This document shows positions 40,591 through 49,235 of a stretch of 64,000 nucleotides of DNA, piece after piece. The position numbers and the translations under genes are program-made. Each line of letters begins with the position of its first letter. Position 1 is the first letter of the stretch. The stretch is from Hamadaea flava. Lineage in GTDB: Bacteria > Actinomycetota > Actinomycetes > Mycobacteriales > Micromonosporaceae. The DNA lies in NCBI RefSeq assembly GCF_024172085.1, contig NZ_JAMZDZ010000001.1, positions 3,286,001 to 3,350,000 of the forward strand, given 5' to 3'. Below the pieces are notes generated by a model that saw only the letters and a list, made by a program, of their open reading frames with translations, did not search any database and was not told the DNA's origin.

Positions 40591-41057
40591 GGAGCATCGG
40601 GCAACGGCACCGTGCCGAAGTCGCCGGTGGTCTGGTCTCGGAGGATCGCGAACAGTTCGGGGTCGGAGTACGCCTCGGCGGTGTTCCGCCAAGCCGTGAG
40701 CACCACCGAGACCGAGGCCATGTTGCCGAGATCGGCGGCGGCAGCTGCGATCGCGACGAACTCCTTCGCGAACTCGTCGATCGCCTCCGCCGGCAGGAAT
40801 CGGACCCAGGGCAGCACTCTCGGGAGCAGGCCGGCCAGCAGATGCGGATCGGTTCGCGCGATCTCCGAGAGGAGCCGGGTCGTGAGATCGACGACTTGAC
40901 CTTCTCGGTCGGCTCGGTCGGCGGACATGAGGACGAGGTCGTCGGCGTCCCGACGGCGCAGCCGCAAAGCACGCACCCGGAGCAGGCGCTCCACTGTCGC
41001 GGCTGGTTCACGGAGAAGCTCCGAGAACGGCACCGAGTCCAACGGCACAGCAGTCAT
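40587..41057 (-). CDS. Antitoxin (prevent-host-death-like)
   Basis: A 156-residue partner of the adjacent toxin. The N-terminus SVPFSELLREPAATVERL and RALRLRRRDADDLVLMSADRA is the typical Phd-like DNA-binding part of actinobacterial antitoxins, followed by a helical toxin-neutralising half (RLLSEIARTDPHLLAGLLPRVLPW). The gene is first in the operon and overlaps the toxin by four bases. Antitoxins of this kind repress their own promoter; the upstream ACTTC-N12-GAAGT inverted repeat is a candidate site. Confidence 0.78.
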   Translation of the reverse strand: MTAVPLDSVPFSELLREPAATVERLLRVRALRLRRRDADDLVLMSADRADREGQVVDLTTRLLSEIARTDPHLLAGLLPRVLPWVRFLPAEAIDEFAKEFVAIAAAAADLGNMASVSVVLTAWRNTAEAYSDPELFAILRDQTTGDFGTVPLPDAP

Positions 41058-41110
41058 ACTTCAATATTAGTTCAGAAGTCCCCATCGAGAGCAGTCCATT
41101 CATGATCATG
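41058..41110. promoter_or_regulatory. Toxin-antitoxin promoter/operator region
   Basis: ACTTC (41058-41062) and GAAGT (41075-41079) flank the AT-rich AATATTAGTTC immediately upstream of the antitoxin ATG, and CATGATCATG (41101-41110) is a perfect palindrome 44 bases further on. Both are positioned for autoregulation. Confidence 0.45.
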
Positions 41111-41140
41111 GTCATGCAAATGCGCGTGGGCAGGGCCCGA

Positions 41141-42271
41141 TCAAGGGAGCCGTGAGCGGGCGATAGCCGTCGCGGCGTCGCGAAGCGTCGTGGAGTCGGC
41201 GGAGGCGCGCGCGAGCGTCTCCAGCGTCAGCGTCCCGAGCACGGAGGAGATCTTGGCGTACGCCGCTTCGGCGGTGGGCGCGATGTCGCCGAACAGCGTC
41301 CACCACCACCACGCGTTGGTGGCGACGTTGGCCACGAAGTCGGGCAGCACGACGACGCCGCGGGCGTACAGGGCGGCGGCAGCGGCGGGGGTGGTGGCGA
41401 CGTTAGCCGCCTCGACCACCAGCCGAGCTTGCACGGAAGAAGCGTTCGAGGAGTCGATGGCGTACGAGACGGCGGCGGGGACGAGGATGTCACAGGGCAC
41501 GTCCAGCCAAGAGTCTGCCGAGACGACGTCGCCGGGTGCCAGGGCGGAGCGGTCCATCCTGCCGAAGCCGTCCCGATGGCGCAGCAGGTGCTCCACGTCG
41601 AGGCCGGACGGGTTGACGACGAGCCCGTCCGCGTCGGCGACCCCGACGACGAGCACCCCGGCTCGCGCCAGGTAGCGGGCGGTCGCCCCACCCATCGAGC
41701 CGAATCCTTGAATCACCGCGCGCGGGGTGGACGGGCCAGCGGGGAGGGCGGTCAGGGCGCAGGTCGCGACCCCGTAGCCGCCGACGAGGTCGGCCAGGCT
41801 GATCCCATCGACGTCGACGGCGAAGCCCGCCTTGACCCGCGCCAGCCCGGCTTCCGGGTCGGGCAGGAGCTGGAGAGCCGCCTCGATGGTGGACCGCAGC
41901 CCGATCTCCCCGGCCAGCTCGTCCAGCATGTCCTGGCGTACGCCGAGGTCTTCACCGGTGGACCAGATCGTCTCCAGCAGCGGGCGCATCGCCTGGAGGT
42001 AGCGGCGCAGCACGCCGCGCGCGTCCGGGTGGTGGGGCGAGCAGTCGATGCCGCCCTTACCGCCGCCGAAAGGCTGGTAGCGGTCGCCGGGGACGCGGAC
42101 GACCGCTTCTTTCAGGGTCATCCCCTGGGCCAGGTCGCGCACCTCGTCGAGGGTGCAGCCCGCACGCATGCGCAGGCCGCCGCTGGATACGCCTTGGCGC
42201 AGCGCGTCCACGACCAGGTAGCCGCGGATGCCGGTGACCTCGTCGGTCCAGGTGACTTCCAGATAGGTCAC
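41141..42271 (-). CDS. Glu/Leu/Phe/Val dehydrogenase family protein
   Basis: A 376-residue NAD(P)-dependent amino-acid dehydrogenase that reversibly deaminates an L-amino acid to its 2-oxo acid. The substrate domain has PFGGGKGGIDC with the catalytic Lys, and TGEDLGVRQDML; the Rossmann domain has VIQGFGSMGGATARYLA, and VEAANVATTPAAAAAL follows. Substrate (Leu, Val, Phe or Glu) is not clear, but the operon partners favour a branched or aromatic acid. GTG start overlaps the TPP-enzyme stop (TAGTG). It is the last gene of a four-gene coupled operon. Confidence 0.9.
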   Translation of the reverse strand: MTYLEVTWTDEVTGIRGYLVVDALRQGVSSGGLRMRAGCTLDEVRDLAQGMTLKEAVVRVPGDRYQPFGGGKGGIDCSPHHPDARGVLRRYLQAMRPLLETIWSTGEDLGVRQDMLDELAGEIGLRSTIEAALQLLPDPEAGLARVKAGFAVDVDGISLADLVGGYGVATCALTALPAGPSTPRAVIQGFGSMGGATARYLARAGVLVVGVADADGLVVNPSGLDVEHLLRHRDGFGRMDRSALAPGDVVSADSWLDVPCDILVPAAVSYAIDSSNASSVQARLVVEAANVATTPAAAAALYARGVVVLPDFVANVATNAWWWWTLFGDIAPTAEAAYAKISSVLGTLTLETLARASADSTTLRDAATAIARSRLP

Positions 42272-43884
42272 TAGGGTGCCTCTTCCTCCACCACGAGCAG
42301 GGTCGGCCCGGGGTGTTCCAGGCTCGCCTTGACCAGGCTGCGCAGTTCATCGGGCGTGCGCACGGCGAATCCGGCCCCGCCGAGCGCGGTCGCGAGCGCG
42401 ATCAGGTCGGGCACCGGCAGGTCGACGCCGATCGGGTCGATCGACGCCGCGCGCATCTCGGCGCGGATCTCGCCGTATCCCCCGTTGACGAAGACGACGA
42501 TCGGCAGGGCGACGCCTTCGGCCGCGGCGGTCGCGATCTCCTGACAGCTGAACATCAGGCCGCCGTCGCCGCACAACGCCACGACCGGCCGGCGCGGCCG
42601 CGCCACCTTCGCGCCGATCGCCGCCGGCAGCGCGTACCCCAGGGTGCCGAAGCCCGTGGGGAAACCGAACGCGCCGGGCTCGTGCACCGGCAGGTTGCCC
42701 AGCGCGCCGTAATACCCCGCCATCGCGTTGTCCGCGAGCACAAGTGCGCGCTTGGGCAAAGCTCCGGCCAGCGCGTCCATCCACGCCGTCCAGCGCGCGC
42801 CCTCGGCCCGCGCTTCCGCTCGAATCTTCGCTTGTACGCCGGACGCAGCGACCTCCACGGTGATCCCGTCGGCGGCTTTCAGCAGTGGCAGCAGGTCTTC
42901 GAGGGCGGCCGTGGCGTCGCCGCAGATCGGCAGGGCCGGGCGGGCGTTGATGAGCAGTTGGGTGGGATCGAGGTCGATCCGGATGACCTCTCCGCGCGGG
43001 GCTGGCGGCTCGTGCCAGAAGTCGCTGGGCGCCATCTCCGTCCCTACTGCGAGCAGTACATCCCGTTCGGCCAGCCATTCGCCGGCGGCCGGCAGATGCG
43101 CGGCGGCGCCCAGGCTGAGCGGATGGTTCTCCGGCATGACGCCCTTGCCGTTGGCGGTCGTCAGCACTCCACAGTGGAGGAGTTCGGCGATCGCGATCAC
43201 CTGAGCGGCGGCGCCCCGTGCCCCGCCGCCGGCCAGGATGCCGGGCCGCTGGGCGCCGTTGAGCATCGTCGCCGCCCGGACGATCTGGGCTTCGTCGGCC
43301 CGGCGGCGGGCGATCCGCAACGGCGGCGCGATGCTGACCGGAGCGCTCTCGGCGAGCAGGTCCAGCGGGATCTCCAGATGGACCGGCCGAGGTCGCTCGG
43401 CGGCGAAGTCGGCGAAGATCTGGGCGACCGCCTCGGTCAGCTCGGCGTGGCTGCTCACCCGGTGTGAGTACCGCACGATGTTGGCCAGCGCCGCTCGCTG
43501 GTCGCGCATCTCGTGCAGCAACCCGGTCCCGCGCTGCGGGTGGCGTAGCGGCATGCCGGGGGACACGGCCAGCACCGGCACCGAGTCCGAGTACGCCTGC
43601 GCCAGCGCCGCCGTGATGTTGAGCAGCGCCGGACCGGTCGTGACCAGCGCGACGCCGGGGCGGCCGGAGGTCCGGGCGTACCCGTCTGCGGCATATCCGG
43701 CGCCCTGCTCGTGGCGGGTGGTGACGTGCCGGATCTTCGAGCCCGCCAGATGCCGGTAGATCTCCAGGTTATGGGTGCCGGGGATGCCGAACACAGTGTC
43801 CACCTTGTGCGCGGCAAGGCTGGCCACCAGTGTTTCCGCACCGGTCAGCTGGGCTCCGCCAGGCTGGCTCAGGCTATGAGTCAT
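42271..43884 (-). CDS. Thiamine-pyrophosphate-dependent enzyme (acetolactate synthase/2-oxoacid decarboxylase-like)
   Basis: A 537-residue ThDP enzyme with the usual three domains. The N-terminal domain has HEQGAGYAADGYAR, with the catalytic Glu that activates ThDP. The central transhydrogenase-like domain has PGILAGGGARG. The C-terminal binding domain has LCGDGGLMFSCQEIATA then VFVNGGYGEI, the GDG-to-NxG metal motif (NG replacing NN). No FAD-type acetolactate synthase hallmark is obvious, so a 2-oxoacid decarboxylase or carboligase is plausible. Its ATG overlaps the acyl-CoA synthetase stop by four bases. Confidence 0.88.
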   Translation of the reverse strand: MTHSLSQPGGAQLTGAETLVASLAAHKVDTVFGIPGTHNLEIYRHLAGSKIRHVTTRHEQGAGYAADGYARTSGRPGVALVTTGPALLNITAALAQAYSDSVPVLAVSPGMPLRHPQRGTGLLHEMRDQRAALANIVRYSHRVSSHAELTEAVAQIFADFAAERPRPVHLEIPLDLLAESAPVSIAPPLRIARRRADEAQIVRAATMLNGAQRPGILAGGGARGAAAQVIAIAELLHCGVLTTANGKGVMPENHPLSLGAAAHLPAAGEWLAERDVLLAVGTEMAPSDFWHEPPAPRGEVIRIDLDPTQLLINARPALPICGDATAALEDLLPLLKAADGITVEVAASGVQAKIRAEARAEGARWTAWMDALAGALPKRALVLADNAMAGYYGALGNLPVHEPGAFGFPTGFGTLGYALPAAIGAKVARPRRPVVALCGDGGLMFSCQEIATAAAEGVALPIVVFVNGGYGEIRAEMRAASIDPIGVDLPVPDLIALATALGGAGFAVRTPDELRSLVKASLEHPGPTLLVVEEEAP

Positions 43885-45821
43885 GAAACATTTTCTCCAT
43901 GACAGTCCAGCGCCACAGCCCCGGATGATGTGACGAGTACCGGGTTGAGTTCCAGCGCGGCGAGCCCGGCCGTCCGGCAGATCGCCCGGGAGACCGCCTC
44001 GATCACGCTGGTCAACCCGGTCACGTCGACGGCCGGTCGCCCCCGATGCCCGGCGAGCAGCGGGAACAACCGCAGTTCGCGCAGCAGATCGCCGGCCCGG
44101 TACGCGTCGACGGGCGCGAGCGCGACGGCGGAATCCTGGCGAACCTCGGCGAGCAGCCCACCCGCGCCGACCACGACGACCGGGCCGAAGCAGCGATCGA
44201 TCCGGGCGCCGATCAGCACTTCGATCCCCTCGGCGAGATCATGCTGCCGTTCGACGGCGTACGCGGGACTGGCGGGCAGCCGGCCGAACGCGGCGGTCAC
44301 CGCAGCGGCGGTGCGCAGTCCGAGGACGACGCCGCCGTCGTCGGACTTGTGCGCCCGGCCCAGCGCCTTGAGCACCACCGGATAGCCGATGCGCTCGGCC
44401 GCCGCCACCGCCTCGGCGGCGTCGCGTACCGGTTCGGCGTCGGCGAAGGCGACCTCGGGCAGGAGCGCCCGACCGGCGAAGTACCAGTCGCCCGGCGGCA
44501 CCGCGTCCACCCCGGACGACGCTGCATCCACTGCCGACACTCGTGGGGGTACGCCGCGCACCGGGGTCGCCGCGTAGGCGAGCGCCCCGATCGCGTGCTC
44601 GACGGCCGGCCAGACCGGGATGCCGGCCGCCGTCAGCCGCCGTACGCTGGCCGACGGCCCGCTCGGCGGGAATCCGGCGAAGCTGTGCACCACCACCGGG
44701 ACACCTCCCTCGGCGGCACCGTCGCTGATCTCGCCCGCCACCGCGAGTTCGGTCTCGGCCATGGCCGGATCGTCCGCGCTGTAGCCACCGAAATACCCGG
44801 TGAGCAGCACGCAGTCGACGTCTCCGGTGGCCGCCAGGTCGCCGGCAGCCCGGGAGTACGCGGACATGTCCCGTTCGCCGGCGCCGGCCAGATCCACCGG
44901 CGGACGCGGGACGGCCAGCCCGGCCGCGATCGCGAGATCGGCCGCGAGGATGCCGTGCCCGCCGCCGTCGCCGACGATCCCGACGCGGTTGCCCCGAAGC
45001 CTCCGGACGACCCGGCACGCCTCGATCAACTCCGTCGGCGTACGCACCAGCCGGATTCCGGCGTCCCCGCAGGCGGCCGCCAGGACGGCGTGATCGCCTG
45101 CCAGCGCGCCGGTGTGCGTACTCGCGGCGGTCGCACCGACGGTCGAGCGACCGGCGGCCAGCAGCGCCACTGGAATTCCACTGTCGACGATCGCGGCGGC
45201 CCGTTCGATCAGCGTCCGCCCGTTGGTGAAGTCTTCGAGGTAGAGCGCGATCGCCCGCGCGCCGCCGTGTTCGGGCAGCAGATCAGCCGTACGCAGGCCG
45301 GCGCAGTCGCCCAGCGAGGCGAACCGCCGGAACCCGAGCCCGGATCGGCGCGCGATCACGCCGAGTTCCAGCGCCAGATTGCCGCTCTGGGAGAACAGCG
45401 TGATGTCGCCCGGCGGCAGCTCACCCCACAGGAGGCTCAGGCCGCTTCGCGAGTCGTAGACGCCGAGGCAGTTGGGACCGAGCAGGGTCGCGCCCTGATC
45501 GCGTACCACTTGGGCGACCCGATGAGACTCGGAGCGGGACAGGCCGGCGGTGATCCCGACGACGGATCGCGCGCCCGCGGCCAAGGCGACGCCGACGGCG
45601 GCCGCGAAGCCGGCGGCCGGCACCGCGATGACCGCGAGGTCGATCGCCCGCTCCGGAGCGGGCGTGAACGCGACGGTATGCAGGCGGCCGGGGCGGGGAT
45701 TGACCAGCTGGACGTCCACACCGGACCGCAGCGCGCCCTCGGCGAGGTGACGGCCCCAGGACCCCGGCCGGTCGGAGGCGCCGAAGACCGCGATCGAGTC
45801 GGGGGCGAAAAGCGGGTTCAC
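43881..45821 (-). CDS. Acyl-CoA synthetase (NDP-forming)
   Basis: A 646-residue single-chain ADP-forming acyl-CoA synthetase, which makes an acyl-CoA from a carboxylic acid with ATP to ADP. Domains: CoA-binding Rossmann (IAVFGASDRPGSWGRHLAE at residues 10-28), succinyl-CoA ligase-like (GPNCLGVYDS; VGIVGDGGGHGILAADLAIA with the phospho-His), and a C-terminal ATP-grasp (RIGYPVVLKALGRAHKSDDG; RCFGPVVVVGAGG). GTG 45821 starts exactly at the conserved N-terminus and overlaps the acyl-CoA dehydrogenase stop (GTGA). The acid chain is not predictable from sequence. Confidence 0.9.
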   Translation of the reverse strand: MNPLFAPDSIAVFGASDRPGSWGRHLAEGALRSGVDVQLVNPRPGRLHTVAFTPAPERAIDLAVIAVPAAGFAAAVGVALAAGARSVVGITAGLSRSESHRVAQVVRDQGATLLGPNCLGVYDSRSGLSLLWGELPPGDITLFSQSGNLALELGVIARRSGLGFRRFASLGDCAGLRTADLLPEHGGARAIALYLEDFTNGRTLIERAAAIVDSGIPVALLAAGRSTVGATAASTHTGALAGDHAVLAAACGDAGIRLVRTPTELIEACRVVRRLRGNRVGIVGDGGGHGILAADLAIAAGLAVPRPPVDLAGAGERDMSAYSRAAGDLAATGDVDCVLLTGYFGGYSADDPAMAETELAVAGEISDGAAEGGVPVVVHSFAGFPPSGPSASVRRLTAAGIPVWPAVEHAIGALAYAATPVRGVPPRVSAVDAASSGVDAVPPGDWYFAGRALLPEVAFADAEPVRDAAEAVAAAERIGYPVVLKALGRAHKSDDGGVVLGLRTAAAVTAAFGRLPASPAYAVERQHDLAEGIEVLIGARIDRCFGPVVVVGAGGLLAEVRQDSAVALAPVDAYRAGDLLRELRLFPLLAGHRGRPAVDVTGLTSVIEAVSRAICRTAGLAALELNPVLVTSSGAVALDCHGENVS

Positions 45822-46969
45822 GGCAGGAACCTCGAAATGATCAAGCGCTGGATGTCGGAGGTGCCCTCCTCGATCTCCTCCAGCTTGGCGTCGCGCATCC
45901 ACTTCTCGGCCAAGAACTCCCGCGAGTAGCCCCAGCCGCCGAGCGTCTGCACCGCCGCCCAGGAGCAGAACATGGCCGTCTCACTGGCGGTCAGCTTGGC
46001 CATGGCCGACTCCGCGGCGCACGGCAGCCCGGCGTCGAGGCGTTTGGCCGCACGCCAGGTGAGCAGCCGCGACGCCTCGATCTTGGCGGCCATGTCGGCG
46101 AGCCGGAAGGCGACCGCCTGGTGCTCGATGATCGGCTTGCCGAACTGGGCCCGGTCGCGGGCGTAGCTCGTGGCCAGGTCCAGACAGGCCCGCGCGAGCC
46201 CGGTGGCCGACGCGGCGAGGACGGTCCGCGAGATCTCGAAGGTACGCATCAAGCCGTGGAACCCGCGGCCCTCGTCGCCGAGCCGGTCCTCCTCGGGCAC
46301 GAAGACGCCGTCGAGGAAGATCTCGGTGTTGGTGATCGCGCGCTGGCCCATCTTCCGCATCGGCGGCCCGAAGCTCAGCCCGTCCTTCGTGAGCAGGAAC
46401 GCAGTCACGCCCTTCGAACGCCGGCCGGGATCGACGGTGGCGAAGATCACGTAGTACTCCGCGACGCCGCCGTTGGAGATCCACGCCTTCTGGCCGATCA
46501 ACCGGTAGCCGCCGCTGGTCCGTTCCGCACGGGTGGTGATCGCGGCCGAGTCGGAGCCGACGCCGGGTTCGGTCACCGCCAGCGCCGTCATCGGCGGGTT
46601 CGGCCCGGTCAGCGGGCGCAGCCAGCGTTCCCTCTGCGCCTCGGTGCCGAGTTCGAGGACCGGGTCGGCGAAGAACCCGTTCGAGGTCAGCAGGTTGCCG
46701 ATCGCGGCGTCGGCCGCACCCAGCTCCTCCTGCACGAGGCACTGGGTGAACACGTCGGTCGCGCCGCCTCCGCCGTACGCGGTGGGCAGCATGAAGTCGG
46801 TGATCCCAGCTGCAGCGGCCTTCCGCCACAGCACCCAGGGCGTGACCGTGTCGGCCTCGTCGACCTCGCGGGCCACCGGCCTGATCTCGCGTACGCCGAA
46901 GTCCCGGCAGAGGTCGAGCAGCGCCCGCTGCTCGTCGGTCAGCGGAACGAGTTCGGTCGGGAGATCCAC
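45818..46969 (-). CDS. Acyl-CoA dehydrogenase
   Basis: A 383-residue FAD enzyme that introduces an alpha-beta double bond into an acyl-CoA. Motifs: ALAVTEPGVGSDSAAITTRA with the FAD loop, IGQKAWISNGGVAEYYV, RAQFGKPIIEHQAVAFRLADM, and the C-terminal LEEIEEGTSDIQRLI with the catalytic Glu in the short/medium-chain position. It is the first gene of the operon, followed by an acyl-CoA synthetase, a ThDP enzyme and an amino-acid dehydrogenase, all overlapping. Branched-chain acyl-CoA is a plausible substrate (inference). Divergent from the P450 gene. Confidence 0.93.
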   Translation of the reverse strand: MDLPTELVPLTDEQRALLDLCRDFGVREIRPVAREVDEADTVTPWVLWRKAAAAGITDFMLPTAYGGGGATDVFTQCLVQEELGAADAAIGNLLTSNGFFADPVLELGTEAQRERWLRPLTGPNPPMTALAVTEPGVGSDSAAITTRAERTSGGYRLIGQKAWISNGGVAEYYVIFATVDPGRRSKGVTAFLLTKDGLSFGPPMRKMGQRAITNTEIFLDGVFVPEEDRLGDEGRGFHGLMRTFEISRTVLAASATGLARACLDLATSYARDRAQFGKPIIEHQAVAFRLADMAAKIEASRLLTWRAAKRLDAGLPCAAESAMAKLTASETAMFCSWAAVQTLGGWGYSREFLAEKWMRDAKLEEIEEGTSDIQRLIISRFLP

Positions 46970-47051
46970 GGCGGCCCCTTACTGATCGGTGAGTCAGTAG
47001 ACCCGCTGGCCGCGACGCTGTCAACGGCGGTCGCCGGATACTCTCCATGAC

Positions 47052-48188
47052 GTGCTGTTTCGGACCTGGGAAGCGTCGGCGGAGTCCCCCGTCGTGCGCC
47101 AGGGCGACCACGTCCTCGTCTCCTCGCACGCCCTCGTCCGCCAGGTGCTAGCCGATCCGGAGACCTTCGCGCCCGACAACGCGCTCGACGCGGTGACCCC
47201 GATCCCCGTCGCGGCTCTGCGCGTACTGGCCGGGCACGGTTTCCGGCTGCCGCCGACACTGGCCAACAACGGCACCCCCTCGCATCCGGCCGTCCGAGCC
47301 CTGGCGGAACAGGCGCTCCATCCGCATCGAGTGGCCGCGCAGGCCGACTGGCTGACCGGGATCGTCCGGCGGCGGGTGGCCGCCTTGGCGACCCGGCTGC
47401 GATCCGGCGAGACCGTCGACCTGTACGCCGACCTGACCTCGGACCTGCCGCTCCTGGTGCTCGGTCGGCTGGTCGACCTCCCTGACGACGACGTACGCGT
47501 GGTGAAGGAGTTCTCCCGGGCCGCCCTCGAACTGTTCTGGGCGCCCGTCGACCTCGACCGGCAGCTCGCCCTGGCCGAGACGGTCGGGCACTACCACGCC
47601 GTCCTCCGTAAGCACGCCGAGCAGGGCGAAGGCATGATCGCCGGGCTGCGCGCCCTGGGCGACCCCGATCTCGTCGTGGGCGCGCTGTTCTTCCTGCTCG
47701 TCGCAGGTCAGGAGACGACGTCGCAGTTCCTGACGCTGCTGCTGCACCGGCTCGCGACCGAGCCGGCCGTCGTGACCGGGCTCGCGCGCGGAACCGTCCG
47801 CGTCGACGACGTCGTCGAGGAAGGGCTGCGCCTGGTGCCGCCGATCACCACCTGGCGGCGGGTCGCGACGCGTACGGTCTCGCTGGGCGGCGTCGAGGTG
47901 GCGGCCGGGGCGTCGATCCTGCTCTGGCTGGCCGAAGCCGGGCGCGACCCGTCGATGACCCCGCACCCGCAGGACTTCGTCCCCGGCCAGCGGGGCTCCC
48001 GGCGGCACCTCGCCTTCGGCGCGGGCGCACATCGCTGCGTCGGCGCTCAGCTCTCCCGCATGGAGGCGGCCGTGGTCGTCGCCGAGGCCGCCGCCCTCGT
48101 CCGCGAGATCGACGTCGTCCGGGCGCCGTGGTGCCCCGACAACCTCAGCTTCCGGATGCCGGACGCCTTCCAGATCCGCCGATCATGA
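47052..48188 (+). CDS. Cytochrome P450
   Basis: A 378-residue heme monooxygenase. The I-helix motif is LLVAGQETTSQF (about residue 218), the ExxR-like motif sits in EEGLRLVPP, and the heme loop is HLAFGAGAHRCVGAQL (about residues 319-334) with the Cys thiolate. It is slightly short for a class I P450, mainly at the N-terminus; the start is GTG 47052, with no good ribosome site. No ferredoxin is adjacent. The gene ends by a six-base overlap with the convergent DUF3152 gene. Substrate unknown. Confidence 0.92.
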   Translation: MLFRTWEASAESPVVRQGDHVLVSSHALVRQVLADPETFAPDNALDAVTPIPVAALRVLAGHGFRLPPTLANNGTPSHPAVRALAEQALHPHRVAAQADWLTGIVRRRVAALATRLRSGETVDLYADLTSDLPLLVLGRLVDLPDDDVRVVKEFSRAALELFWAPVDLDRQLALAETVGHYHAVLRKHAEQGEGMIAGLRALGDPDLVVGALFFLLVAGQETTSQFLTLLLHRLATEPAVVTGLARGTVRVDDVVEEGLRLVPPITTWRRVATRTVSLGGVEVAAGASILLWLAEAGRDPSMTPHPQDFVPGQRGSRRHLAFGAGAHRCVGAQLSRMEAAVVVAEAAALVREIDVVRAPWCPDNLSFRMPDAFQIRRS

Positions 48189-49127
48189 CGGTGCCCACGG
48201 CCCCATCACGAACCGCCCGTCCACAGTGAACGGATACGGGTTGGGCAGACAGCCGTCGAGCGCGATCGTCTGGGTCTGCATGACCGGCGCGAGCTGACCC
48301 GCACCGGGGCACAGCATGTGGTTGAAGCCGAGGAAGTGCCCCATCTCGTGACTGATCACCATCTGCCGGTACGCCGCCATGTCCCGGAAGCCGACCGCAC
48401 CGTACAGCCATCGGCCCAAGTTGATCAAGATGTTCTTGCCGTATCGGCAGGAGTAGACGCCCTCGGTGTCGACGCCGGCCGACCCGCAGAGCTTGTCCAC
48501 CGTGGCGGGCGTCGCCAGCCGGACGCGTACGCCGTAAGAGCCGTCGCTGACCCGCTGGAAGGACCAGGACTCGTTGCTCATCCCCTCGTCCGCGTCGGTG
48601 ACCGGATGCGCGGCGGAGGCGATCCAGCCCCGCTCGTTCGCGAGGATCCCGTCGACGGCGGCGGCGAAGCTCGCGGCGGTCCACGGCGGCACGGTGCCCC
48701 AGGAGATGCCCTGCTCCAGCTCGACCTGATATTTCACCAGCGTCTCGCCGGCGCCGACGACACCGGAGCCGCCACCGGCGATGGTGAACGTACCCGCACC
48801 GTGCTGGGGCACCTCGAACTTGGGCACCTGAGGCAGGACGACGCCACGCTCCGATTTCGCCGGAAGCGTCGTCGAAAGGATCTTGGCCGGACTCCGCCGA
48901 GGCAACGGGGTCGTCGTCCGCGTCGGCGTCACCCCTGGGGTCTCGGTCGCCGCACCGGCCAGCGTGAGCTTCTCGGTGGTGGCCTTTCCGGCGCTCGACG
49001 AGGCGACGGCGCTCGGCCCGACGTCGCTCGGCCCGTCGGCGACCTCGCCGGGAACACTCGGTTTGCAGCCCACCAGGGCGGTCGCGCAGACCACCGCGGT
49101 CACCACCGGTACCCAGAATCGCCGCAT
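48183..49127 (-). CDS. DUF3152 lipoprotein (putative secreted metalloprotease)
   Basis: A 314-residue exported protein. The N-terminus is a lipoprotein-type signal (VVTAVVCATALVGCKPS, Cys21). After a Thr/Pro/Ser-rich linker, the DUF3152 domain (from about residue 110) runs from VVGAGETLVKYQVELEQG to the zinc motif SHEMGHFLGFNHMLCPGAG near residue 258, an HExxHxxGxxH metzincin-type motif. The C-terminus is LNPYPF-like (CLPNPYPFTVDG). DUF3152 proteins are actinobacterial and presumed proteases. SD GGGGGAGG-like before the ATG. A terminator lies between this gene's start side and the next gene. Confidence 0.88.
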   Translation of the reverse strand: MRRFWVPVVTAVVCATALVGCKPSVPGEVADGPSDVGPSAVASSSAGKATTEKLTLAGAATETPGVTPTRTTTPLPRRSPAKILSTTLPAKSERGVVLPQVPKFEVPQHGAGTFTIAGGGSGVVGAGETLVKYQVELEQGISWGTVPPWTAASFAAAVDGILANERGWIASAAHPVTDADEGMSNESWSFQRVSDGSYGVRVRLATPATVDKLCGSAGVDTEGVYSCRYGKNILINLGRWLYGAVGFRDMAAYRQMVISHEMGHFLGFNHMLCPGAGQLAPVMQTQTIALDGCLPNPYPFTVDGRFVMGPWAPS

Positions 49128-49175
49128 CGCGTCCTCCCCCGAACCAGATCCGGGCGGGAGGTTACCACCATGCGA

Positions 49176-49211
49176 AGCGGGAGGCGACCGACGACCCGAT
49201 CGCCTCCCGCT
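49176..49211. terminator. Perfect 12-bp hairpin after the first AspT gene
   Basis: AGCGGGAGGCGA (49176-49187) and its complement (49200-49211), 12-base loop, just past the aspT stop on the minus strand. Confidence 0.8.
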
Positions 49212-49235
49212 GCCGTGACGCAGCGATGAAGGTCG

